7,080 nucleotides of DNA from positions 1 through 7,080 of the forward strand of contig JALNXV010000186.1 of the NCBI GenBank assembly GCA_023230175.1. The letters run 5' to 3'. Shown piece by piece: positions 1-5,633 of the stretch. Source of the DNA: Candidatus Cloacimonadota bacterium. Lineage in GTDB: Bacteria; Cloacimonadota; Cloacimonadia; Cloacimonadales; WRIO01. The notes beneath the pieces were generated by a model. That model was given only the letters and a program-made list of their open reading frames with translations. It did not search any database and had not been told where the DNA came from. How positions within the stretch are numbered: the first letter of the stretch is position 1; each line of letters opens with the position of its first letter. The translations under genes were made by a program, and so were the position numbers.

Positions 1-1
1 T

Positions 2-421
2 ACTCAATCTGATGTAAAAGAATACTATGAAGAAAATCTTGAAATGGTTAAAACAGCTAATTTTGATACCCTTGGGCATTTATCAATATACAAACGAGGC
101 ATTTTAACAGATACGTTACCTGATGAAAAGAGCTCTCAACACATAATTGACGAAATATTCAAAGAAATGATAAAATCAGAAATAGCGATTGAAATCAATT
201 ATTCCGGATATAAAGCTTTTATAAATCAGCATATTCCTAATCAAACACTCTTATTAAAATACAAAAATCTCGGAGGAAGACTTATTACTATAGCATCTGA
301 TTCACATACAATAGATCACTTTAACAAATATTATGATAAAACCCTTGACAGTTTAAGAGAAATTGGCTTTAATTGCATCTATTATAAGTTAAATAGTATT
401 TGGCATAGCGTTAAGATTTAA
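2..421 (+). CDS. PHP-family phosphoesterase, histidinol-phosphatase-like (C-terminal part)
   Basis: This is the 3' end of a gene that begins before the window; 139 residues are visible in frame 2, and the reading frame is open to the left edge. The visible part matches the end of the PHP (polymerase and histidinol phosphatase) TIM-barrel fold of the HisJ/HisK type. It has a FDTLGHLSIYKR segment with the motif Gly25-His26, an IEINYSG strand (usually IEINTSG in the family), a PNQTLLLKYKNLGG helix, and the terminal metal-binding motif SDSH with Asp100 and His102, followed by a LREIGF helix. In the family these residues bind the di- or trinuclear metal centre that hydrolyses histidinol phosphate, the penultimate step of histidine synthesis, in the cytoplasm. 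PHP proteins of unknown substrate look alike, so the substrate is inferred. No hairpin terminator follows, so readthrough into the next gene is possible. Confidence 0.82.
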   Translation, partial: TQSDVKEYYEENLEMVKTANFDTLGHLSIYKRGILTDTLPDEKSSQHIIDEIFKEMIKSEIAIEINYSGYKAFINQHIPNQTLLLKYKNLGGRLITIASDSHTIDHFNKYYDKTLDSLREIGFNCIYYKLNSIWHSVKI

Positions 422-428
422 ATATATT
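400..428 (+). promoter_or_regulatory. Probable sigma-70-type promoter for the signalling operon
   Basis: A TTGGCA box at 400-405 (5 of 6 matches to TTGACA) is followed by a 17-base spacer and a TATATT box at 423-428 (5 of 6 matches to TATAAT). The -35 box lies inside the last codons of the PHP gene. The predicted transcript would start near 435 and carry the GGAGG ribosome site of the next gene. AT-rich DNA produces chance -10 boxes, but the ideal spacing and the position at an apparent functional boundary make this the best promoter in the window. Confidence 0.45.
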
Positions 429-448
429 ATATATATAAATTATAGAAT

Positions 449-453
449 GGAGG
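449..453 (+). promoter_or_regulatory. Strong Shine-Dalgarno site GGAGG
   Basis: GGAGG lies four bases before the ATG at 458. It is the strongest ribosome-binding motif in the window and fixes the start of the first gene of the operon. The later genes have weaker sites (GGAAGAG at 766-772, GGAA at 1631-1634) or none visible, which fits translational coupling behind a well-initiated first gene. Confidence 0.7.
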
Positions 454-457
454 CTCA

Positions 458-787
458 ATGAAAAGTTGTACTGTAGATAAACTAGAGGTTGGGATGATAG
501 TTTCTAGGGATGTAATCACTTCTAAAGGACAAATTTTACTAAAACAAGGTATTGAGCTTGACGAATACTACATCAAAATATTTGAAAAATACGGGATAGA
601 ATATGTAGTAGTCGAAGATAATAACAAACAAGTAAAGCATTATTCAGATGAAGAAATAACAAAAATTAAGTACGAAATTAGACAACAAAAAAAGCAAATA
701 TTTCAAAATGTTGATGAAGATAGTTTTTTTACTGAATTGCTTGAAGCAGTAACAGACATAGAATTGGAAGAGACTCTTTATGGATAA
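458..787 (+). CDS. Small protein resembling the accessory domain found before HD-GYP domains
   Basis: A 109-residue cytoplasmic protein with no signal peptide or membrane segment. Residues 9-52 follow the pattern LEVGMIVSRDV...GQILLKQGIELDEYYIKIFEKYGIEYVVV. This is the pattern of the small beta-rich domain (L..GM.la.dv...G..Ll..G..l....i..l...gi..v.v) that commonly sits N-terminal to HD-GYP phosphodiesterase domains. Here it stands alone, followed by a charged, probably helical tail (about 60-109). The next gene, with which it overlaps by eight bases, supplies an HD-type domain (HDOD), so the two may act as a split version of a two-domain protein. The start is fixed by GGAGG. No enzymatic motif is visible, so a protein-interaction or sensing role is inferred. 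The domain match is by eye. Confidence 0.7.
   Translation: MKSCTVDKLEVGMIVSRDVITSKGQILLKQGIELDEYYIKIFEKYGIEYVVVEDNNKQVKHYSDEEITKIKYEIRQQKKQIFQNVDEDSFFTELLEAVTDIELEETLYG
766..772 (+). promoter_or_regulatory. Shine-Dalgarno GGAAGAG deciding the HDOD start
   Basis: GGAAGAG lies inside the end of the upstream gene, seven bases before the ATG at 780. It supports the overlapping start over the next in-frame ATG at 813 (Met12). Confidence 0.55.
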
Positions 788-1637
788 GACAACAACTATT
801 TTAAATAATTTAATGATTGAAGTTCAGAAAAATAAAGACATCATATATATTAGCACTGTTATTACTGAATTTCAACAAGCAATGTCAAACCCCGAAGTAC
901 CAATCGATAAAATAGCTGGCATCATTGAAAAAGATCCGGGCTTAACATCTGCAGTATTAAAAACTGCGAACTCAAGTTTTTATGGTTTAGCAAAAAAAGT
1001 TGCTACAGTTAAACAAGCAATTTCAGTATTAGGGTATAGGACATTAGAAAAAATCTTCTTAACTCAAACTTTAAGTAATTCATTAAAAACACAAGATTCA
1101 GAAATATCAAGTAACCTTTGGCAACACTCATTGGCAACAGCTATTGCGAGTCAAATAATTGTTTCAATAAAAAGCCCGGCACTTTCAGAACAAGCCTTTG
1201 TTGCTGGTTTATTACATGATATTGGGAAATTTATCTTATTTAATTTTAAGACAAATGAGACAAATTTTTTGATTAAAAAGTTAGAAAATAATCCTTTTCA
1301 ATATTCAATCCCTTTAGAAATGACTATTTACGGAGTAAATCACCAAGAAGTAGGAGCTTTTTTTGCTCAACAATGGCAGTTCCCTGAAGTCGTTTTTGAT
1401 AGTATCAAATATCATCACAATGTTGATTTTGCTTCAAGGAACAAAGAAGTTATTGCCAGTGTATTAATTGCTAATAATTTCATAAAAGCATTAGAACTTG
1501 GCAAGTCAAGTTCCGGATGTATTGAACTTATCCCTCACTGGTTATGGGGATTCTTAGGGATAAAACAAAAAATGATTCAAAACATTTTGATCCAAACAAA
1601 AGATAAATTTACTGCATTAACAGCCTTTATGGAATAA
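780..1637 (+). CDS. HDOD domain signalling protein
   Basis: A 285-residue protein that is one HDOD domain over nearly its full length. The hallmark segment DPGLTSAVLKTANSSFYG is at residues 52-69, followed by VKQAISVLGYRTL at 77-89. The HD core follows: His116 in WQHS, His146-Asp147 in LLHDIGK, His188 in NHQEVGA and His212-His213 in YHH. Many HDOD proteins lose the metal ligands, but this one keeps most of them. The final ligand position (VHLAD in the family) reads VLIAN, with Asn232 in place of Asp. HDOD proteins are generally regarded as non-catalytic regulators of bacterial signalling, often next to second-messenger or two-component genes. The ATG at 780 overlaps the upstream stop (ATGGATAA) and has GGAAGAG seven bases before it, so coupled translation with the 109-residue protein is likely. 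The family call is firm; the ligand and target are unknown. Confidence 0.92.
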   Translation: MDKTTTILNNLMIEVQKNKDIIYISTVITEFQQAMSNPEVPIDKIAGIIEKDPGLTSAVLKTANSSFYGLAKKVATVKQAISVLGYRTLEKIFLTQTLSNSLKTQDSEISSNLWQHSLATAIASQIIVSIKSPALSEQAFVAGLLHDIGKFILFNFKTNETNFLIKKLENNPFQYSIPLEMTIYGVNHQEVGAFFAQQWQFPEVVFDSIKYHHNVDFASRNKEVIASVLIANNFIKALELGKSSSGCIELIPHWLWGFLGIKQKMIQNILIQTKDKFTALTAFME

Positions 1638-1642
1638 AAATA

Positions 1643-3232
1643 ATGAATACATTACGATTTGGAATATATTTCATAGATAATCATTTGAATGATTTATTAG
1701 AACAAAACATTTATTCCATATACGAAGAAATACCATCAGTAAAACATATTTTCATCAAACAACTAATTGATTATAACCTAAGCACATCACACTCAGTCTT
1801 ATATCTAACTAATTTGTATGATACTTCTTCTAATAAGGTTGTTTCTCAATACATTAATATAGATAAAAACATCAAGATTAATAAAGAAAATAAAAACCTT
1901 TTGATATTAGAAATACCACGATTTTTAAGTTTAATTGTAAAGGATACATTTGATATGAATCACATCTTGAATGACTTAAAGATTTATATAGATTATCAAA
2001 AACCTGATTTAATTATCCTTCAAGATCTTCATCTTCTGTTCCCAAGCACTCAAGATGAGTTAAATACTACTTTTTTATCACAATTTTTAAATTTTATTAA
2101 TCATGAACCGATAACTGTGTTATTAGATTTATCTTCTTTAAGCTTTAAATTCAGAAATATTTGTGAGAAATTTATTTCTGCTTCATTTGAAATCCAAAAA
2201 TCTTCTCAAAATAGTAATTACCACCTTTCCATCAAAAAATTTAAAAACACTAAACAGCAATTACCAATCGTATTTACTATAGATTTAAATCAAAACATTA
2301 CTCCTTCAATATTTAAGAATAAGCCTTATGTTAATTTAAATGAATGTAAGCATATTTTACTAAAAAAGGGATTTGAATCTTATGAATCCTTTTTCCAAAA
2401 GATAATATCACAGGATATAAGATTTTCTTATTATGATGACACTGCAACTTTTAAACAAATTACATTCAATGAATATAACACATTAGTGATAATACCTTCA
2501 AATGTATCAAATCTTAATGGCTGGCAATTTATATCTTGGGTAAGAAGAAATTATCCTTTATGTAGCATTCTTATGGTTGGTTCGATTAATATTCCGGCAT
2601 GTCAAAAGGTCAGAGCAATAAGAATTGGAGCAGATAAAGTCATAAACTTTCCTATTATATATGAAGAGTTGAAAGATGCAATAGAAACCATTTATCATTC
2701 TGAAGAAATCGCTGAAGATTATTCTATTCGGCATAATATTTTATTTATCAATAAAGAATTTAAAAAATACTTTATGACTTTAGTAGTATCAAAAAATCCT
2801 TTTATTCGTATACTAAAAGAATATGTTATGGAAATCTTACAGGATGGGTACTCTTTGCAATTCTTCAAAATTAAAGTAAATGTAAATTCACTCAATGAGA
2901 TAAACGATAGCATCAAGGAAGATAAAGATATCATATTCATTAGTACATTAATTATCAATCAAGCCCCTTACATTGTTTTTATATTTAAAAATCTCACATT
3001 TAGTAAAATTAAATATTTCAAACAGCAAATAGCTTATAACTTTAAACAATTCAAAAAAGATATTCCGATGATTACTAACACAAATAATATGTATAATGAT
3101 TTTATCAATATAAAAAAAGACAATTTATTAACTCAGGAAACTGATGTATATACAGATGATATTTTTAGCAAAAACTATCCTTTTGAAGAAACAGACATTG
3201 ATAACATTATCACTTGGATTTATGAAAAATGA
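1643..3232 (+). CDS. Degenerate KaiC-like ATPase fused to a pseudo-receiver domain
   Basis: A 529-residue soluble protein that starts five bases after the HDOD gene (GGAA eight bases before the ATG). Residues 1-220 have the layout of a KaiC/RecA-fold domain: an LNDLL helix, then IYSIYEEIPSVKH at 23-35 where the family has a Walker A loop (GxPGxGKT), VLYLT at 52-56, a helix before PDLIILQD (121-128, Walker B-like strand), a strand ITVLLDLSS at 157-165, and a closing LPIVFTIDLNQNI at 207-219. The glycines and Thr of Walker A are missing; only Lys34 remains. Residues about 227-351 resemble a receiver: YNTLVIIPSNVSNLNGW, then CSILMVGS, then AIRIGADKVINFP. The phospho-acceptor Asp and the conserved Lys are absent. 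Residues about 380-475 may be a third, GGDEF-like degenerate fold, which is weakly supported. The role is unknown; binding or scaffolding is inferred. Confidence 0.6.
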   Translation: MNTLRFGIYFIDNHLNDLLEQNIYSIYEEIPSVKHIFIKQLIDYNLSTSHSVLYLTNLYDTSSNKVVSQYINIDKNIKINKENKNLLILEIPRFLSLIVKDTFDMNHILNDLKIYIDYQKPDLIILQDLHLLFPSTQDELNTTFLSQFLNFINHEPITVLLDLSSLSFKFRNICEKFISASFEIQKSSQNSNYHLSIKKFKNTKQQLPIVFTIDLNQNITPSIFKNKPYVNLNECKHILLKKGFESYESFFQKIISQDIRFSYYDDTATFKQITFNEYNTLVIIPSNVSNLNGWQFISWVRRNYPLCSILMVGSINIPACQKVRAIRIGADKVINFPIIYEELKDAIETIYHSEEIAEDYSIRHNILFINKEFKKYFMTLVVSKNPFIRILKEYVMEILQDGYSLQFFKIKVNVNSLNEINDSIKEDKDIIFISTLIINQAPYIVFIFKNLTFSKIKYFKQQIAYNFKQFKKDIPMITNTNNMYNDFINIKKDNLLTQETDVYTDDIFSKNYPFEETDIDNIITWIYEK

Positions 3233-3269
3233 AAAAAAATACAACTTTATATCTTTATAGGTTAGAATA

Positions 3270-3611
3270 ATGAGAGAATATTGGTTTATAATATTTATTG
3301 ACTTCTTCTTCATCTTTTCTTTATTGTTAACTATATTCTTAGTCATTAGGATTTTAAAAATAAGATCATATTTACTACAAAATAGCACTTATGCAAAACC
3401 AAAGAAAAAACTAAAATTTATTGATATAAAGCCATTGTCAAGATACATAATTAATCCAATAATAAATAATCAAAAAACTTATTTCAAAATTATAAAAATC
3501 CCAAATAATACTAAATCCAATAATGATAAAATATCTTCATTAAAAGCAGATTATAATCTAAGAATATCAACTGCATTTAAAATGATTGGTAATAATAATG
3601 GAAAAAATTAA
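3270..3611 (+). CDS. Small single-span membrane protein of unknown function
   Basis: A 113-residue protein with one strongly hydrophobic N-terminal segment (about residues 4-27, rich in Phe, Ile and Leu), followed at once by a basic stretch (RILKIRSYLL and PKKKLK). This predicts a membrane anchor with an N-out/C-in orientation and a cytoplasmic tail of about 85 residues. It lacks a signal-peptidase motif, so it probably stays in the inner membrane. The tail is rich in Asn, Lys, Ile and Ser and shows no known domain. An AGG motif at 3259-3261 lies about eight bases before the ATG. The 3' end overlaps the next gene by 14 bases, so the two are probably translationally coupled. It may tether one of the neighbouring soluble signalling proteins to the membrane, which is inferred from context only. 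Confidence 0.65.
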   Translation: MREYWFIIFIDFFFIFSLLLTIFLVIRILKIRSYLLQNSTYAKPKKKLKFIDIKPLSRYIINPIINNQKTYFKIIKIPNNTKSNNDKISSLKADYNLRISTAFKMIGNNNGKN

Positions 3612-4116
3612 AACTGTTTTAAAATCAATCTTAATGATTGACCCGGAAGAAATTAATAATAAAACATTGATAAGTATTTTTAGTGAATATGGTATTAGTT
3701 TAGATATTATTGACACATCTCAAGACATACTCGAATTTATAGATAATAAACATTATGATTGCATAATGATAAATAATTCTATTAAATTTAATGACAGTTT
3801 TAAAATTTTAGATTTAGTAAAAAGCAATTATCCTTGGATAGTAGCAATTATTATTTTAAATTTAAATCAATACACATTCGAAGGTAATACAACTAATTAC
3901 AATAATACTTCAATAATCAAAAACGATGAGTATAACAACAAAAAAGATTTTGATAATATGCCTAATGAATATTTAAACCTTCAAATCAACAATGGTAATT
4001 TCCAACAAATTTTAAATCAAGTCTTCGAATTAGTCCGAAATGGAGCTGATGATTTTATAATAAAACCATTTATATGGCAAGATATTGAGAAAATTCTAAA
4101 ATTCTATTATTATTAA
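3598..4116 (+). CDS. Degenerate response-regulator receiver protein with a long insertion
   Basis: A 172-residue stand-alone receiver-like protein. The fold order is visible: SILMIDPEE (10-18, first strand with Asp15 of the acidic pocket), a helix TLISIFSEYG, a strand LDIID, a helix DILEFID, the third strand YDCIMINN with Asn59 where the phospho-acceptor Asp should be, a helix KILDLVKSNYP, the fourth strand IVAIIIL, and the fifth NGADDFIIKPF with the conserved Lys156. Between strand four and its helix lie about 50 extra residues (roughly 88-136), rich in Asn, which ordinary receivers lack. Asn in place of Asp implies that it cannot be phosphorylated normally. An upstream in-frame TTG at 3586 would add four residues. 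I prefer the ATG at 3598, which overlaps the previous gene by 14 bases. It has no output domain, so it probably acts by binding a partner. Confidence 0.75.
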   Translation: MEKIKTVLKSILMIDPEEINNKTLISIFSEYGISLDIIDTSQDILEFIDNKHYDCIMINNSIKFNDSFKILDLVKSNYPWIVAIIILNLNQYTFEGNTTNYNNTSIIKNDEYNNKKDFDNMPNEYLNLQINNGNFQQILNQVFELVRNGADDFIIKPFIWQDIEKILKFYYY

Positions 4117-4122
4117 AATATT

Positions 4123-4623
4123 ATGAAAAAAACATATAAAAAATTTAAAATTAGAAAGTATCAAAATGCAGATTTTGATAAAGTATTAGATTTATTTTAT
4201 AATACAATTCATTCTGTAAATATTCACGATTATACTCCCGAACAGATTGATATTTGGGCAAATAAAGAAACAAAAATCGATAAATTCAAAAAAATTTTTA
4301 TTGAAAATCACACTCTGGTAATTGAGGATTTAATAAGTAAAAACGAGATACTGGGCTTTGCTGATTTATCTAATAAAGGTTATTTAAATTGCTTTTACAT
4401 TAGCAAAGATTTTCAAAAGGTCGGTTTAGGAAAAGCCTTAATACAAGAAATATTTAAATTAGCTTTTTTACTGGATATCAAAGTAATTATAACTGAATCC
4501 AGTATAACAGCAAAAGGCTTTTTTGAAAATGCAGGATTTGAGTGTATCTCTGCTCAAACAAGAACCATAAATTCAGTAGAATTTACTAACTATATAATGC
4601 GAAAAGTTTTAGATGAAAATTAA
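4123..4623 (+). CDS. GNAT-family N-acetyltransferase, YafP-like
   Basis: A 166-residue protein of the GCN5-related acetyltransferase superfamily, which transfers an acetyl group from acetyl-CoA to an amine. It opens with IRKYQNADFDKVLDLFYNTI and the segment YTPEQIDIWA (37-46), typical of the YafP branch. A strand LNCFYISKDFQ (88-98) leads to the acetyl-CoA pyrophosphate loop QKVGLGKAL (98-106, consensus Q/RxxGxG/A). Then comes SSITAKGFFENAGF (126-139) and a C-terminal FTNYIMRK (154-161), which closely resembles E. coli YafP as I recall it. Length is normal for the family. It follows the receiver gene by six bases with no clear ribosome site, suggesting coupling. The acceptor is unknown: a metabolic or drug substrate, or a neighbouring protein. 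It may simply be a passenger in this operon. Confidence 0.88.
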   Translation: MKKTYKKFKIRKYQNADFDKVLDLFYNTIHSVNIHDYTPEQIDIWANKETKIDKFKKIFIENHTLVIEDLISKNEILGFADLSNKGYLNCFYISKDFQKVGLGKALIQEIFKLAFLLDIKVIITESSITAKGFFENAGFECISAQTRTINSVEFTNYIMRKVLDEN

Positions 4624-4641
4624 GAAAAAGAGTTTCTCAAA

Positions 4642-5586
4642 ATGAAAAAATATGAAATAATCAAATTTTTTGAAAAAGAAAAATCTACTCCTGATTCGAT
4701 CGAAAAGGTTGAAAGAATTATCAACTTAGGCAGAACAGCTTGGAATATAGCTGATTATAGCGACACTAAAAAAATTTTAGAATATACATTAGATCTGGCA
4801 AATCAACTAAATTATAAATCGGGAATAGTTATAGCTTACAATGCTTTAGGTAGTTTAATTAAAGATCAACGAAAATCTCTGGATTATTTTTTTAAAGCAT
4901 TAGAAATAGCTGAATCTGAAAAAAATCATCAAGGTACTTTGTTTTGTTTAAACAATATAGGTATTGTATTTAAACAGAATCTTCTCTTTGATAAAGCTAT
5001 TGAATTTTATCAAAAAGTGATTGATTATGAGCCTATTCCTGAATCTGAAAAAAACAATTTAATGCCGATTAAATTGATGACTTTAATGAACTTAGGTGTT
5101 GTATATATTCAAATTAATGAATATGATAAAGCATTAAATTGCCTGTTAAAATCACTCGAAAATGATAAAGATTTTTCTCTTGATAAAAAAAATCTTAATT
5201 ATTGTAATAAACTTTTAAATATAGCAATGGCATATTTAAAAAAAAATGATGCAGAAAAAGCTTTACAATACATTGAGGAAGCTGAAATAATTAATAAAGA
5301 ATTTAAAAATGCTGATGTTGAAACTTATATTTATTTTCTCAAAGGCTATAATATGAATATGTTTGGATATTATGACTCAGCTGAACTTTATCTCTTAAAT
5401 GCCTTAAAAATCTTCAATGAAAGTTTCAGATTAGTATCAAAAGATTCCATAATTCAAGAGCTAATCAATATTTATAAGGCTACAAAATCTTATGAAAAAG
5501 CTATCAAATGGCAAGATGAACTCATCTTATATCTAAGAAATGAAATTAATCAAATATTCTTTAATGCATCTGAAACCTTTTTATAA
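4642..5586 (+). CDS. TPR-repeat protein without an output domain
   Basis: A 314-residue cytoplasmic protein made of about seven tetratricopeptide-like helical pairs, at roughly 26-59, 60-93, 98-131, 145-177, 187-220, 227-260 and 269-300. Characteristic repeat cores are YNALGSLIKDQRKSLDYFFKAL, NNIGIVFKQNLLFDKAIEFY, NLGVVYIQINEYDKALNCL and AMAYLKKNDAEKALQYI (W/LG.Y....Y..A...Y..AL pattern). There is no signal peptide or membrane segment. This arrangement is common as the N-terminal sensor part of larger signalling proteins carrying GGDEF, adenylate cyclase or histidine kinase domains. Here the protein stops at NASETFL with no catalytic domain. A weak AAAGAG lies nine bases before the ATG, and the gap to the acetyltransferase gene is 18 bases. 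A role as a scaffold for its operon partners is inferred. Confidence 0.82.
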   Translation: MKKYEIIKFFEKEKSTPDSIEKVERIINLGRTAWNIADYSDTKKILEYTLDLANQLNYKSGIVIAYNALGSLIKDQRKSLDYFFKALEIAESEKNHQGTLFCLNNIGIVFKQNLLFDKAIEFYQKVIDYEPIPESEKNNLMPIKLMTLMNLGVVYIQINEYDKALNCLLKSLENDKDFSLDKKNLNYCNKLLNIAMAYLKKNDAEKALQYIEEAEIINKEFKNADVETYIYFLKGYNMNMFGYYDSAELYLLNALKIFNESFRLVSKDSIIQELINIYKATKSYEKAIKWQDELILYLRNEINQIFFNASETFL

Positions 5587-5596
5587 TTTTTTTTAA

Positions 5597-5626
5597 TTGA
5601 CAATAATCACACAATAAAAATAAGAT
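5597..5626 (+). promoter_or_regulatory. Possible promoter before the exported TPR gene
   Basis: A perfect TTGACA lies at 5597-5602 in the 47-base gap after the TPR gene. The best -10 candidate is TAAGAT at 5621-5626 after 18 bases, which is only a 4 of 6 match. Transcription would then begin next to the ATG at 5634 and miss most of the ribosome site at 5626-5630, implying a leaderless message. The -35 box may therefore be fortuitous. Confidence 0.25.
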
Positions 5627-5633
5627 AGGTAAT

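Noticed and set aside
422..445. Alternating AT tract as a repeat, origin or operator
   Set aside because: Short TA runs are expected at this base composition, and there is no repeated unit or dyad beyond simple TA alternation. The -10 box explains part of it.
2719..2958. Minus-strand open frame of 79 codons
   Set aside because: It lies wholly inside the 529-residue gene on the opposite strand, has low-complexity hydrophobic content and no ribosome site of note. It is a shadow frame of AT-rich coding DNA.
3128..3388. Minus-strand open frame of 86 codons
   Set aside because: It overlaps the ends of two well-supported + strand genes and reads as Phe/Ile/Lys-rich low-complexity sequence, as expected for the reverse complement of AT-rich genes.
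3586..3597. TTG start extending the pseudo-receiver by four residues
   Set aside because: The ATG at 3598 is the more usual codon, and the four added residues lie outside the receiver fold. Neither start has a strong ribosome site, so a small doubt remains.
3880..4010. Asn-rich insertion in the pseudo-receiver as a mobile or frameshifted segment
   Set aside because: The frame is open throughout, there are no flanking repeats, and the receiver fold resumes cleanly after it (NGADDFIIKPF), so it is treated as an in-frame loop expansion.
5584..5596. Run of eight T residues after the TPR gene as an intrinsic terminator
   Set aside because: No stable GC-containing hairpin precedes the T tract; the upstream bases do not form a convincing stem.
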